Positions 36,333 to 44,860 are shown, numbered from the stretch's first letter. The stretch is DNA of 64,000 nt from Paenibacillus montanisoli (GCF_003268025.1 NZ_QLUW01000001.1:868001-932000); one strand, 5' to 3'. Made by a program: numbers and translations. The notes: generated by a model from the sequence alone, not told the origin.

Positions 36333-37802
36333 TTGCCAAGCATTCTGGCTTATGACCTTGGCGCGAGCAGCGGGCGGGCGCTGCTCGGCCGATTGAACGA
36401 CCGCGCCATCGAAGTGGAAGAACTGCACCGCTTCGGCAACGACCCCGTCGCTGTCGGCGACCGCTTGCAGTGGGACATTCTCCGCTTGTTTCATGAGATC
36501 AAGCAGGCGCTGCTGAAGGCGAAGCTTGCCGGCGAAACGCCGGCAAGCCTCGCCATCGATTCCTGGGCGGTCGACTTCGGCCTGATCGGCCGCGGCGGCG
36601 AGCTGCTCGGCAATCCGTATCATTACCGCGATCATCATACGGATGGCGTCATGGAGCGGCTGAAGGCGAGCCTGACGACGGAGAAGATTTTCAGCCGGAC
36701 CGGCATTCAATTTCTGCCGTTCAATACGATCTATCAGCTTGCGGCGCTGAACGAAGCGAACTCCCCGCTGCTCGAGGGTGCGGAGCGCTTCCTGATGATT
36801 CCGGACTTGCTTCGCTACTTCTTGACCGGCGAGATGCACAATGAATTTTCCAACGCGACGACGACGCAGCTGTACAATCCGCTTGATGGCGGGTGGGACA
36901 GGGAGCTGCTTGTGGCGATTGGAGTGTCGCCTTCGCTGTTCGGCGACGTTGTGCAGCCAGGCACGCGGGTCGGTCAGATTCGGGCTTCGCTTATGGATGA
37001 GCTCGGAATCGGTGCTATTCCAGTGTACGCTGCCGCAGAACACGACACGGGCTCGGCGGTTGCGGCGGTGCCGGCGCTGGAGGGGGATTTTGCCTATCTG
37101 AGCTGCGGCACTTGGTCGCTTATGGGTACCGAGGTCGATCGACCGATTATCAACGAGCTTGCGCAGGAGCTGAATTTCACGAATGAGGGCGGCGCGTACG
37201 GCACGTTCCGCTTGCTGAAGAACATCATGGGACTGTGGATTTTGCAGGAAAGCCGCAGAGCCTGGGAGCGTGCCGGCCAGTCGTACAGCTTTCCCGAGCT
37301 GGTCGCCATGGCGGAGAAGGAGCCGGCCTTCGGCGCGCTGATCGAACCGGACGACCCCATGTTTCTGCATGCGGGCGATATGCCTTCGCGAATCCGCCAG
37401 TATTGCGCGTCGACGGGACAGACCGCGCCGGAATCGCCGGGCGCGATCGTTCGCTGCATTCTGGAAAGTCTTGCGCTCAAATACCGTTATGTGCTTGAAT
37501 TAACAGAGCGGCTGTCGGGCAAAACGTTCTCCGGCCTGCATATGGTTGGCGGCGGCATTCAGAATGCGCTGCTCTGCCAATGGTCGGCGAATGCGCTCGG
37601 CAAGCCGGTCTGGGCCGGTCCGGTCGAAGGCAGCGCGCTCGGCAACCTTGTCGTGCAGTGGATCGCGCAAGGCGAGCTGTCCGATATTTGGGAAGCGCGA
37701 AAGGTGATCCGGGATTCGTTCCCGGTTGTTAATTACGAGCCGCAGGAGCGGCAGCTGTGGGAAGAGGCTTATGGTAAATTCCGCGGGCTGACAGGACTGT
37801 AG
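36333..37802 (+). CDS. rhaB: Rhamnulokinase
   Basis: This 489-residue FGGY-family kinase phosphorylates L-rhamnulose at C1. It has ILAYDLGASSGRALLG at the N-terminus (phosphate loop 1), SWAVDFGLIGRGGELLGNPYHYRD, the adenosine region CGTWSLMGTE and the C-terminal HMVGGGIQNALLCQ. The catalytic Asp is in the SWAVDFG or following AEHDTGSAV region. The start is TTG with AGGAGG seven bases upstream, right after the rhaA stop. The stop is TAG. Confidence 0.96.
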   Translation: MPSILAYDLGASSGRALLGRLNDRAIEVEELHRFGNDPVAVGDRLQWDILRLFHEIKQALLKAKLAGETPASLAIDSWAVDFGLIGRGGELLGNPYHYRDHHTDGVMERLKASLTTEKIFSRTGIQFLPFNTIYQLAALNEANSPLLEGAERFLMIPDLLRYFLTGEMHNEFSNATTTQLYNPLDGGWDRELLVAIGVSPSLFGDVVQPGTRVGQIRASLMDELGIGAIPVYAAAEHDTGSAVAAVPALEGDFAYLSCGTWSLMGTEVDRPIINELAQELNFTNEGGAYGTFRLLKNIMGLWILQESRRAWERAGQSYSFPELVAMAEKEPAFGALIEPDDPMFLHAGDMPSRIRQYCASTGQTAPESPGAIVRCILESLALKYRYVLELTERLSGKTFSGLHMVGGGIQNALLCQWSANALGKPVWAGPVEGSALGNLVVQWIAQGELSDIWEARKVIRDSFPVVNYEPQERQLWEEAYGKFRGLTGL

Positions 37803-37834
37803 CAATGAGGCGGAATTGACGGCCCGTGAATAGG

Positions 37835-37900
37835 GCCATCGTTTCCGATTACGTAAACGAATGTCCCGGGGATTGTGCCATCGTTTATGTTGCGTAACCG
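37835..37900 (+). promoter_or_regulatory. Duplicated operator-like element before the DeoR gene
   Basis: GCCATCGTTT occurs at 37835-37844 and again at 37877-37886. In the first copy TCGTTT (37839-37844) is matched by AAACGA (37855-37860) as a perfect inverted repeat; the second copy has an imperfect partner near 37894-37900. The 42-bp spacing is about four helical turns. This may be the auto-regulatory site of the DeoR protein. Confidence 0.45.
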
Positions 37901-37966
37901 GAAGGTACGTTTCACGCTGCCTCCCGATTAAGCATTATAGAAGCAATTCGCGAGAAGAGGATGACT

Positions 37967-38737
37967 ATGCTGGTTGCAGAGCGTTATGAGAAAATCGTAG
38001 GACTGGTAAACGAACGGGGGAGCATCCGGGTAACGGAGCTGAGCGAGCTGTGTCAGGTGACGGAGGAGACGATCCGCCGGGATCTGGACAGGCTTGAGCA
38101 AGCCGGACGGCTTCGCCGCTCGCACGGCGGCGCGGTAAGCGTGAAGGATTTGCCGCAGATGCAGCCGGAAATACCGTATGCGGAACGGGAAATTATGCAC
38201 GAGGAGGAGAAACGGCGCATTGCGCAGGAGGCGGTCAAGCTCATACGCCCGAATGACCGCATTCTGCTCGACGCCAGCTCCACCGCATGGTATATGGCTT
38301 CGTATGTGCCGGATTTCCCGCTAACGGTGCTGACCAATTCGATCAAAGTGGCGATAGAGCTGAGCAGCAAGGAGCGCATCGAGGTCATCTCCACGGGCGG
38401 CCTGCTGGCGCAGCGCTCTTTGTCCTACGTCGGGCCGCTGGCGGAACGGTCGCTTGACCTTTACCACGTCGATAAAGTATTTCTCTCCTGCAAGGGCGTT
38501 CACTTGGACCGCGGAATCAGCGAGTCCAATGAGCTGCAGGCGCGCATCAAGCAGAAAATGATCGGCATGGCCGACGAAGTGATCCTGCTCGCCGACGCCA
38601 GCAAGTTCGGCGTACAGGCGTTCACGCATGTCGCGGAGCTAAGCGAGATCGACGCGATCATTACGGATCAGCGGCTCTCGCAGGACATGCGGGCACAACT
38701 AACGGAGCGGACGTTGATTGCGTTGTCGACGGTTTGA
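37967..38737 (+). CDS. DeoR-family transcriptional regulator, probably of rhamnose genes
   Basis: This 256-residue regulator has the DeoR helix-turn-helix at residues 1-58 (IRVTELSELCQVTEETIRRDLDRLE with SHGGAV after it) and the C-terminal sugar-phosphate sensor domain, which includes ILLDASSTAWYMA and LSCKGVHLDRGISES. B. subtilis RhaR (YulB) is a DeoR regulator of the same genes, so it most likely controls the operon just upstream, sensing a phosphorylated sugar. AAGAGG six bases before ATG 37967 favours that start over ATG 37961. Confidence 0.9.
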   Translation: MLVAERYEKIVGLVNERGSIRVTELSELCQVTEETIRRDLDRLEQAGRLRRSHGGAVSVKDLPQMQPEIPYAEREIMHEEEKRRIAQEAVKLIRPNDRILLDASSTAWYMASYVPDFPLTVLTNSIKVAIELSSKERIEVISTGGLLAQRSLSYVGPLAERSLDLYHVDKVFLSCKGVHLDRGISESNELQARIKQKMIGMADEVILLADASKFGVQAFTHVAELSEIDAIITDQRLSQDMRAQLTERTLIALSTV

Positions 38738-38746
38738 GCGTTATGG

Positions 38747-38789
38747 AAAAGGCTGTTTACCCGCTGGATGGCAGGTAAGCAGCCTTTTT
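38747..38789 (+). terminator. Rho-independent terminator
   Basis: AAAAGGCTG.TTTACC pairs with GGTAAGCAGCCTTTT around a 12-base loop, followed by T. It ends the rhamnose operon. Confidence 0.85.
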
Positions 38790-38902
38790 ATTGTGTTGCG
38801 TTTGGCACGAATTGCAGCATTTCTAGCTTGCCTGAAAGCCAGATCGCATGTTGCGGTGCTCTCTCGGTCACCACTATCTAGACAACCCTAGGCATTTTCC
38901 CA

Positions 38903-38932
38903 TTGTCAACATGTCTGACAACCTGATAAAAT
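38903..38932 (+). promoter_or_regulatory. lut promoter with overlapping operator
   Basis: TTGTCA (38903-38908) and TAAAAT (38927-38932) are separated by 18 bp and form a sigma-A promoter. The palindrome TTGTCAACATGTCTGACAA (38903-38921) covers the -35 box and half the spacer, the right place for repression by the FadR-type regulator encoded at the end of the operon. Confidence 0.75.
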
Positions 38933-38970
38933 GATATCACAACTATTTTGTAAGCGAGGTGCCTTCGAAC

Positions 38971-39699
38971 GTGAAAGTGTCCTTATTTATTACTTGTTTA
39001 AGCGATGCCTTGTTTCCGCCGGTCGGCGAAGCGATGGTTCGGCTGCTGGCGAGATACGGCGTAACGCTCGAGTTTCCGGCCGTGCAAACCTGCTGCGGCC
39101 AGCCCGCGTTCAACAGCGGCTACTGGAACGAAGCGAGGGAGACGGCGAGCACGATTTTGGCTGCATTCGAGGATTGCGATTTCGTGATCTCTCCATCCGG
39201 CTCCTGCACGAGCATGATCCATCATTATCCGAAGCTGTTCGAGAACGACCCTGTCATGCTGGGGAAAGCGATCAAGCTCCAGCAGAAATCCTATGAGTTT
39301 ACGCAGTTTCTCGTCCAGGTGCTCGGCGTGACCGACGTCGGCGCGAAGTTCCCGCATAAGGTTACGTACCACCCGTCCTGCCACGGAAGCCGGCTGCTCG
39401 GCGTGAAGGAAGAACCGCTCCTGCTGATGGAGCAGGTGAAGGGGATGGAGCTTGTCCCGCTTCCTTTTGCCAACGATTGCTGCGGGTTCGGGGGAACGTT
39501 CGCGGTGAAAATGTCGGATATTTCCGGCGCGATGGTCACCGAGAAGACCGATCACGTGCTGGAGACCGAAGCCGAGGTGCTCGTCGGGCTCGACATGGCC
39601 TGCCTGATGAACATTGCGGGCAATTTGCGGTACCGGAATAAGCCAGTGCGCGTCATGCACTTGGCGGAGCTTCTTTACGAAGGGGTGAAAGGCGCATGA
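38971..39699 (+). CDS. lutA: Lactate utilisation protein A, CCG-domain Fe-S oxidoreductase subunit
   Basis: This 242-residue protein has the two Cys-rich CCG motifs of the glycolate oxidase/heterodisulfide reductase family: QTCCGQPAFNSGY near residue 35 and NDCCGFGGTFAVK near 170, ligands of an unusual Fe-S cluster. With LutB and LutC it oxidises L-lactate to pyruvate in the cytoplasm. The GTG at 38971 gives MKVSLFITCLSD, the normal N-terminus of LutA; GAGG lies twelve bases upstream, and a GTG at 38959 overlaps that site. It overlaps lutB by 4 bp. Confidence 0.94.
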   Translation: MKVSLFITCLSDALFPPVGEAMVRLLARYGVTLEFPAVQTCCGQPAFNSGYWNEARETASTILAAFEDCDFVISPSGSCTSMIHHYPKLFENDPVMLGKAIKLQQKSYEFTQFLVQVLGVTDVGAKFPHKVTYHPSCHGSRLLGVKEEPLLLMEQVKGMELVPLPFANDCCGFGGTFAVKMSDISGAMVTEKTDHVLETEAEVLVGLDMACLMNIAGNLRYRNKPVRVMHLAELLYEGVKGA

Positions 39700-41231
39700 G
39701 CGGAGCGGCACCTGCAGGCGGCAATACCGTAAAAGAGCGGGCGGATTTGGCGCTCAATAACGATTTTTTGCGAAAAGCGGTTCGGTTTACGACGGAACGG
39801 CTGCGTACGGGCAAGGAGAAAGCGGCCGAGGATCACGGCAACTGGGACGAATGGCGGGAGCGTGGGCGGCAAATCCGGCTTCATACGATCGCGCACCTCG
39901 ATTATTATTTGAATCTGTTCGCGAACAACGCGCGGGCGAACGGCGTCCATGTGCATTTTGCCGAGACGGCGGCCGAAGCCGTTCGGATTTCGCTCGATAT
40001 CGCCAAGCATGTTGAGGCGCGTTCGGTGGTGAAGTCCAAGTCGATGGTGACGGAGGAGCTCCATCTGAACACGGCGCTGGAATCGATCGGCGTCGAGGCG
40101 ATCGAGACCGACCTTGGCGAATACATCATTCAACTGGCGGGGGAAACGCCGTCGCATATCATCATTCCGGCGATTCATAAGAACCGGTATCAAATCGCGG
40201 AACTTCTCTCGGTCGATGCCGGGGAAACGCTCGCGCCTGATACGCAGATTTTGGCGGGCTTCGTCCGCAGGAAACTGCGCGAGAAGTTTCTGGAAGCGGA
40301 TATCGGCATGACGGGCTGCAACTTTGCCATCGCCGAGACGGGCTCGATGGTGCTGTTCGAGAACGAAGGCAACGCGCGGATGGTAACGACCGTTCCGAAG
40401 ACGCAAATAACGCTGATGGGGATGGAGCGCATCATTCCGTCGTTCGCGGATTTGGAAGTCATGGCTACGCTGCTGCCGCGATCGGCAACCGGGCAGAAGC
40501 TTACCGTCTATATGTCCGGCATTTCCGGACCCCGGCGATCTGCAGACGCGGATGGACCGGAGGAAATGCACATAATCATCGTCGATAACGGCCGTTCCTT
40601 GCAGCTTGGCGATCCGGAGTTCCAGGAGCTGCTCAACTGCATTCGCTGCGGCGCTTGCTTGAACGCTTGCCCGGTATATCGCCATATCGGCGGCCATGCT
40701 TACGGCGGCACCTATAGCGGACCGATCGGCGCGGTGCTGACGCCAGCGCTGAAGAAGAACGTCGCGGAGTGGGACGATATCGCCAATGCGTCCAGCTTGT
40801 GCGGCGCGTGTTACGAAGCTTGTCCGGTGAAGATTCCGTTGCACGAAATGCTGGTCTACCTGCGCAGGCGGAAGCTAGAAGCCGGCCGCGGCGACAAGCT
40901 GGAAGCGCTCGGCATGAAGGGCTTCGCGAAGGTGATGAGAAGCTCGAAGCGGTTCAAGGCGGTATTGAAGCTAGGCCAACTCGGGCAAAAGCTTGTCGTG
41001 CGAGACGGCGGCATCTCACTGAAGGTCGGCCCGCTGAAGGGCTGGAACACGTACCGCGTCGCCCCTTCTCTCGCCGGCCAATCATTCCGCGAGAAATGGC
41101 CGACGATGGAGCAGGAGATACGGAATGGCTTGAAGGAAATGGACCCTGCCCTGAAGAGCCGCATGGAAGCGATTGTGCGGGACCGGGAAAATGGCGGCGG
41201 CGGTAAAGGAGGACACGGGCATCATGGCTAA
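39696..41231 (+). CDS. lutB: Lactate utilisation protein B, iron-sulphur protein
   Basis: This 511-residue protein combines an LUD domain (residues 60-290, with FLEADIGMTGCNFAIAETGS) with a ferredoxin domain holding two 4Fe-4S sites: Cys315, 318, 321 and 325 in CIRCGACLNACP, and Cys369, 372 and 376 in CGACYEACP. It relays electrons from lactate in the LutABC complex. Start ATG overlaps the lutA stop; the C-terminus ends in a Gly/His-rich tail that overlaps the lutC start. The length is somewhat longer than the 476 residues of B. subtilis LutB, mainly at the two ends. Confidence 0.95.
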   Translation: MSGAAPAGGNTVKERADLALNNDFLRKAVRFTTERLRTGKEKAAEDHGNWDEWRERGRQIRLHTIAHLDYYLNLFANNARANGVHVHFAETAAEAVRISLDIAKHVEARSVVKSKSMVTEELHLNTALESIGVEAIETDLGEYIIQLAGETPSHIIIPAIHKNRYQIAELLSVDAGETLAPDTQILAGFVRRKLREKFLEADIGMTGCNFAIAETGSMVLFENEGNARMVTTVPKTQITLMGMERIIPSFADLEVMATLLPRSATGQKLTVYMSGISGPRRSADADGPEEMHIIIVDNGRSLQLGDPEFQELLNCIRCGACLNACPVYRHIGGHAYGGTYSGPIGAVLTPALKKNVAEWDDIANASSLCGACYEACPVKIPLHEMLVYLRRRKLEAGRGDKLEALGMKGFAKVMRSSKRFKAVLKLGQLGQKLVVRDGGISLKVGPLKGWNTYRVAPSLAGQSFREKWPTMEQEIRNGLKEMDPALKSRMEAIVRDRENGGGGKGGHGHHG

Positions 41232-41955
41232 ATCAGAGCAGCATCAGGCATGGCTGGACGGACTGGATGCGCAGTCCCGCGCGAAGCAGGGCGGCTTCAT
41301 CGACGGCATTTCGGCAAAGCTGAGACGTTCGCGGCCGGTAGAACCGCCGGCGCATCCGTTCCGGGGCGCACCGGATTTTTGGAACGCCTTCGAATGGCCT
41401 CTCGAGGAGCGGATCACCCGGTTTATGGATAATTTCAAGGCGGTTGGCGGGCATCCCGTCCGGCTGGCCGATATGGAAGCGGTGAAGTCGTTCATCGCCG
41501 GGAAAGCTTCGGAGATGAGCGCGAAGTATATCATTCGCCAGAACCAGCCGGAACTGAACGAGCTTGGCTTGGAAGCGGCGCTCCCGGATGCTAAAATCTC
41601 GGTATGGAACAGCGACCCTAATGAGCACTGGAAAGCGCGAGCCGCCGAAGCCGATTTTGGCGTCGTCGTTGCCGATTACGCGGCTGCGTATACGGGCTCC
41701 ATTACCGTATTGTCCTCAAAGGATAAAGGACGTTCGGTCAGCCTGCTGCCGACCGTGCTCATGGCAATCATTCCTGCGGAGCGGCTTCATACTCGCCTTG
41801 GCCAAGTCTTGGTTAATTTTGATCGTATAGGACGCGAGAATTTGCCTGCCGGCATTCATTTTATTTCCGGCCCTTCGCGGTCGGCCGATATCGAGAACGA
41901 CTTAACGATCGGCGTGCATGGGCCGGGCGTTGTCTACGCCATCATCGTCGGATAA
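41224..41955 (+). CDS. lutC: Lactate utilisation protein C
   Basis: This 243-residue LUD-domain protein completes the LutABC lactate oxidase. It shows ADFGVVVADYAAAYTGSITV and SVSLLPTVLMAIIPAERL, the core strand and helix of the LUD fold, and FISGPSRSADIENDLTIGVHGP near the C-terminus. ATG 41224 lies inside the end of lutB (8-bp overlap), with GGAGG thirteen bases upstream; a longer frame from 41173 has no such support. All three genes are translationally coupled. Confidence 0.94.
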   Translation: MAKSEQHQAWLDGLDAQSRAKQGGFIDGISAKLRRSRPVEPPAHPFRGAPDFWNAFEWPLEERITRFMDNFKAVGGHPVRLADMEAVKSFIAGKASEMSAKYIIRQNQPELNELGLEAALPDAKISVWNSDPNEHWKARAAEADFGVVVADYAAAYTGSITVLSSKDKGRSVSLLPTVLMAIIPAERLHTRLGQVLVNFDRIGRENLPAGIHFISGPSRSADIENDLTIGVHGPGVVYAIIVG

Positions 41956-41988
41956 TCGTTCGGATCGAAAAAGAAGGGAAGCAATGCG

Positions 41989-42696
41989 ATGGAAGTCACC
42001 CGTTTATCGAAACGCAACCATTATGAGGAAATCGCCGAACAGCTGAAGCGGCTTATAATCGAGGGGAAATTGAAGGTGGGCGACAAGCTGCCTTCGACGA
42101 AGGAGATGTCGGAGCAGTTCGGCGTCGGACGCTCGACCATGCGCGAAGCGTTAAGCGCGCTGAAAGCGATGGGCTACATCGAGATCAAGCAGGGCGGCGG
42201 CTGTACCGTCATCAGCAGTTCTCCGGCAGAGGTAGAACTGCCGGAGCTCCAATCGCTGCGGATGAACCGCGAGACGCTGCTGGAGCTGCTGGAGGCGCGT
42301 CAGTCGCTCGAGGTTTCGAATGCGGCCATCGCGGCTGTGAAGGCGACGGATGATGATTTGGCTGCGCTGCACCGGATCATGCAGGAGATGAAAGCCTCAG
42401 TAGGCAATGACAGCGAGGGAGAGCGGACTGACGTGCTTTTTCATGCCGCGCTTGCCAATGCGACGCATAACTCCATTTTGGTGCGGATGTTCGATTCCAT
42501 CGTAAGCCAGCTCGAAATGACGATCCGCGAAATTCGCCGGGTCGAAATCTATGCGAACCGTTCGGTGGCGGAACGTTTATACCTTGAGCATCTCGCCATT
42601 TACGAAGCGGTGTCCAGCCGAAATGCCGATATGGCCGGCGAACGGATGAAGCAGCACCTGGAGCATGTTGTAAGCAATTTGATGAAGCACTTGTAG
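41989..42696 (+). CDS. lutR: GntR-family regulator of lactate utilisation
   Basis: This 235-residue FadR-subfamily regulator has a winged helix (about residues 8-75, LPSTKEMSEQFGVGRSTMRE) and an FCD ligand domain with His in VLFHAALANATHNS and YLEHLAIYEAV. B. subtilis LutR is the same type and represses lutABC in the absence of lactate. Position 33 bp after lutC and the palindrome over the lut promoter fit this role. AAGGGAAG lies before the ATG; the stop is TAG. Confidence 0.88.
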   Translation: MEVTRLSKRNHYEEIAEQLKRLIIEGKLKVGDKLPSTKEMSEQFGVGRSTMREALSALKAMGYIEIKQGGGCTVISSSPAEVELPELQSLRMNRETLLELLEARQSLEVSNAAIAAVKATDDDLAALHRIMQEMKASVGNDSEGERTDVLFHAALANATHNSILVRMFDSIVSQLEMTIREIRRVEIYANRSVAERLYLEHLAIYEAVSSRNADMAGERMKQHLEHVVSNLMKHL

Positions 42697-42697
42697 T

Positions 42698-42835
42698 GTG
42701 GGGGCCAGCTCGAACGGCTGTCCGGCGCGCTCCATCGGCGTGTCGGTGCCGTAACGGGAGGCGTAGTCGGCCATAGCTGGAAACGGTCAGCGGCGTCCAG
42801 ATTGGGCCTGGCGCAACGCCGTAGAATCGGTACAT
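42698..42835 (-). pseudogene. Decayed C-terminal fragment of a short-chain dehydrogenase
   Basis: On the minus strand the sequence reads GVAPGPIWTPLTVSSY and then, in another frame, RYGTDTPMERAGQPFELAPT. These are the successive conserved segments of the YhdF/YdaD-type short-chain dehydrogenases (VNGVAPGPIWTPL, then the TPMxRxGQPxELAP segment). The fragment needs a frameshift between its halves, lacks the cofactor domain, and is cut off right at the stop of lutR, where the family's final SDxSSYxTGQ would follow. It is a remnant left by a rearrangement next to lutR and has no function as a protein. Confidence 0.8.
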
Positions 42836-42919
42836 TAGCGGAGTTGCTGGTGGAATATGGGGGGCCTGTAGTATGATGAAACAAAATAACGCCTATGCTC
42901 AAAAAGGAGCCCGATACCC

Positions 42920-43198
42920 ATGTGCCGAAATATAAAGACGCTGTTCAATTTCGACCCGCCCGCAACCGAGGATGAAATCCACGCGGCCGCGCTGCAGTTT
43001 GTCCGCAAGCTATCCGGCTTTAACACCCCTTCGAAAGCGAACGAAGCTGCATTCAATACCGCCATCGACGAGGTTGCTGCGGTCGCTCAGAAGCTGCTTA
43101 GCTCGCTCGTCACGAACGCCGAACCGCGCAACCGCCAAATCGAAATCGAGCGCGCCCGCATTCGGTCGATTAAGAGGTTCGGTCCTAGCGCGAAGTAA
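42920..43198 (+). CDS. DUF2277 family small protein
   Basis: This 92-residue protein begins MCRNIKTLFNFDPPATEDEI, the characteristic opening of DUF2277, followed by QFVRKLSGF and a helical middle, and ends in a basic stretch. The function of the family is unknown. AAAAAGGAG lies before the ATG. It is a single-gene unit between the SDR fragment and a terminator. Confidence 0.88.
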   Translation: MCRNIKTLFNFDPPATEDEIHAAALQFVRKLSGFNTPSKANEAAFNTAIDEVAAVAQKLLSSLVTNAEPRNRQIEIERARIRSIKRFGPSAK

Positions 43199-43243
43199 CC
43201 GAATAAACTATAATGGATCCATCTAGGTATAGTCCTGAAGCAC

Positions 43244-43293
43244 AGGCTGTCCGTTCTCGAACATGACGTTCGAGCGGGCAGCCTATTTTATTT
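43244..43293 (+). terminator. Rho-independent terminator
   Basis: AGGCTG.CCG..CTCGAAC pairs with GTTCGAG..GG.AGCCT around an ATGAC loop, then a T-rich tract. It ends the DUF2277 gene. Confidence 0.85.
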
Positions 43294-43309
43294 TGGAGGT
43301 GGGGTAACG

Positions 43310-43990
43310 ATGTCTGTACAGGGGTTTGAGCAAGCATATAGTCGTATGATGGAGCAGGCAATGGAATGCGGGAGCGCAGAGCGCCGCCGCAAGCTGCAGG
43401 AGCAAGGCGGAGCGGAGAAAGCGCTGCTTGAGCAGGTATGGTGGCCTGCAGTTGGAAGCTTGTAGCATCTTCATCCGGAGTATGAGCTGTTGGATTTGCA
43501 GGGAGCGACGCGCTTCGCTGATTTTGCCTATCTGCCGCCGCTGCCTTATCGGGTTGCGCTGGAGGCCGACGGCTTCGGCCCTCACGCTCGGGATGTGAGC
43601 AGATGGCGGTTTGCGGATGATCTGAGACGTCAAAACCATCTGCTCATCGACGGCTGGCACCTGCTTCGTTTTGCTTACGATGACATCATGGAGAAGCCGC
43701 GCCGTTGCCAACAAACGGTGCTTATGGGACTGGCCAAATGGGGCGGCATCACCCATCAAGCCGAGCTGAGCCTGGACGTGTACGAGCGTGCGCTGCTTCA
43801 TGTGATGCAGGAACTGTGGGGTGAAGTTACGCCGGCTGTTGCTGCGAAAAGGTTGGGAGTTACTAGAAGAACGGCAACCTCAAGCCTAAAATCACTTGAA
43901 AAGAAAGGGTTTCTACAAGCATTTGCTTCCCCCACAGGAAGGATTATGCGGTATAGATTAGCGGGCTCATTGTGGAACAACATGAAATAA
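43310..43990 (+). pseudogene. Endonuclease-domain (Vsr/MTES_1575-like) winged-helix protein gene with an in-frame TAG
   Basis: GGAGGTGGGG before ATG 43310 starts a frame of 226 residues with one internal stop, TAG at codon 52 (43463-43465). The frame before and after is the same: VWWPAVGSL, stop, HLHPEYELLDL. The second part holds the PD-(D/E)xK-like core ATRFADFAYLPP, ALEADGFGPHARD and RRQNHLLIDGWHLLRFAYDDI, followed by a winged-helix domain at about 150-226 (KRLGVTRRTATSSLKSLEKKG). The codon is one transition from CAG. Translation might restart at TTG or GTG codons after 43485, but no good ribosome site is present, so the gene is probably damaged. It may act on DNA; the family is poorly characterised. 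Confidence 0.8.
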
Positions 43991-44041
43991 TCAATCTTCT
44001 TGATCCCTGGGAGCGAGAGAAGAGCCCGGAGGAAGCTACAT

Positions 44042-44757
44042 AGACGAGAAAGGAGCGAATGGAGCTAAAGAAGAGCTTGGAGGGAGCTACATAGATGAGA
44101 AAGGAGCGACTGGAGCGAAAGAAGAGCTTGGAGGGAGCTACATTTACGCGAAAGGAGCGACTGGAGCGAAAGAAGAGCTCGGAGGGAGCTACATAGACGA
44201 GAAAGGAGCGACTGGAGCGAAAGAAGAGCTCGGAGGGAGCTACATAGACGAGAAAGGAGTGACTCGAGCGAAAAGAAGAGTTCGGAGATAGCTACATAGA
44301 CGAGAAAGGAGCGACTCGAGCGAAAGAAGAGCTCGGAGGGAGCTACATTGATGAAAAAGGAGCGACTGGAGCGAAAGAAGAGCTCGGAGGGAGCTACATT
44401 GATGAGAAAGGAGCGACTGGAGCGAAAGAAGAGCTCGGAGGGAGCTACATAGACGAGAAAGGAGTGACTCGAGCGAAAAGAAGAGTTCGGAGATAGCTAC
44501 ATAGACGAGAAAGGAGCGACTGGAGCGAAAGAAGAGCTCGGAGGGAGCTACATTGATGAAAAAGGAGCGACTGGAGCGAAAGAAGAGCTCGGAGGGAGCT
44601 ACATTGATGAGAAAGGAGCGACTGGATCAAAAGAAGAGCTCGGAGGGAGCTACATAGATGAGAAAGGAGCGACTGGAGCGAAAGAAGAGTTCGGAGGGAG
44701 CTACATTGACGCGAAAGGAGCGACTGGAGCGAAAGAAGAGCTCGGAGGGAGCTAACA
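44042..44757 (+). repeat. 51-bp tandem repeat array (14 units)
   Basis: Fourteen units follow one another with no spacer, and a degenerate partial unit precedes them from about 44011. Twelve units are 51 bp and two (44246-44297 and 44451-44502) are 52 bp with the same extra A. Units 5-8 and 9-12 form a higher-order duplication of 205 bp, almost identical. The core is GGAGCGACTGGAGCGAAAGA, purine-rich on the plus strand. Each unit also carries GGAGGGAG followed by ATG in some units. The array fills the gap between the interrupted endonuclease gene and cardiolipin synthase. It is not a CRISPR array because nothing unique lies between the units. Confidence 0.95.
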
Positions 44758-44860
44758 GTGGTCCATCTCCCCCCCATTTTTGGTACCGCGACAAAAATGG
44801 TTTATACTGTATAAGAAACAAGCGATTATATGGCGCCAGCATTCGAGGAGATGCATGCCG

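Noticed and set aside
34978-36339. 453-codon open frame on the minus strand
   Set aside because: It is antisense to rhaA, whose own frame matches the isomerase family from end to end.
42377-42835. 152-codon minus-strand frame antisense to lutR
   Set aside because: Only its first 20 codons make sense as a dehydrogenase remnant; the rest is the reverse of the regulator gene.
44042-44757. CRISPR-like array
   Set aside because: The units are contiguous and nearly identical, with no unique spacers between them, and no cas genes are present.
44445-44777. Leucine/serine-rich protein of 110 residues on the minus strand
   Set aside because: It is only the reverse reading of the 51-bp repeat, with no ribosome site and no non-repeat part.
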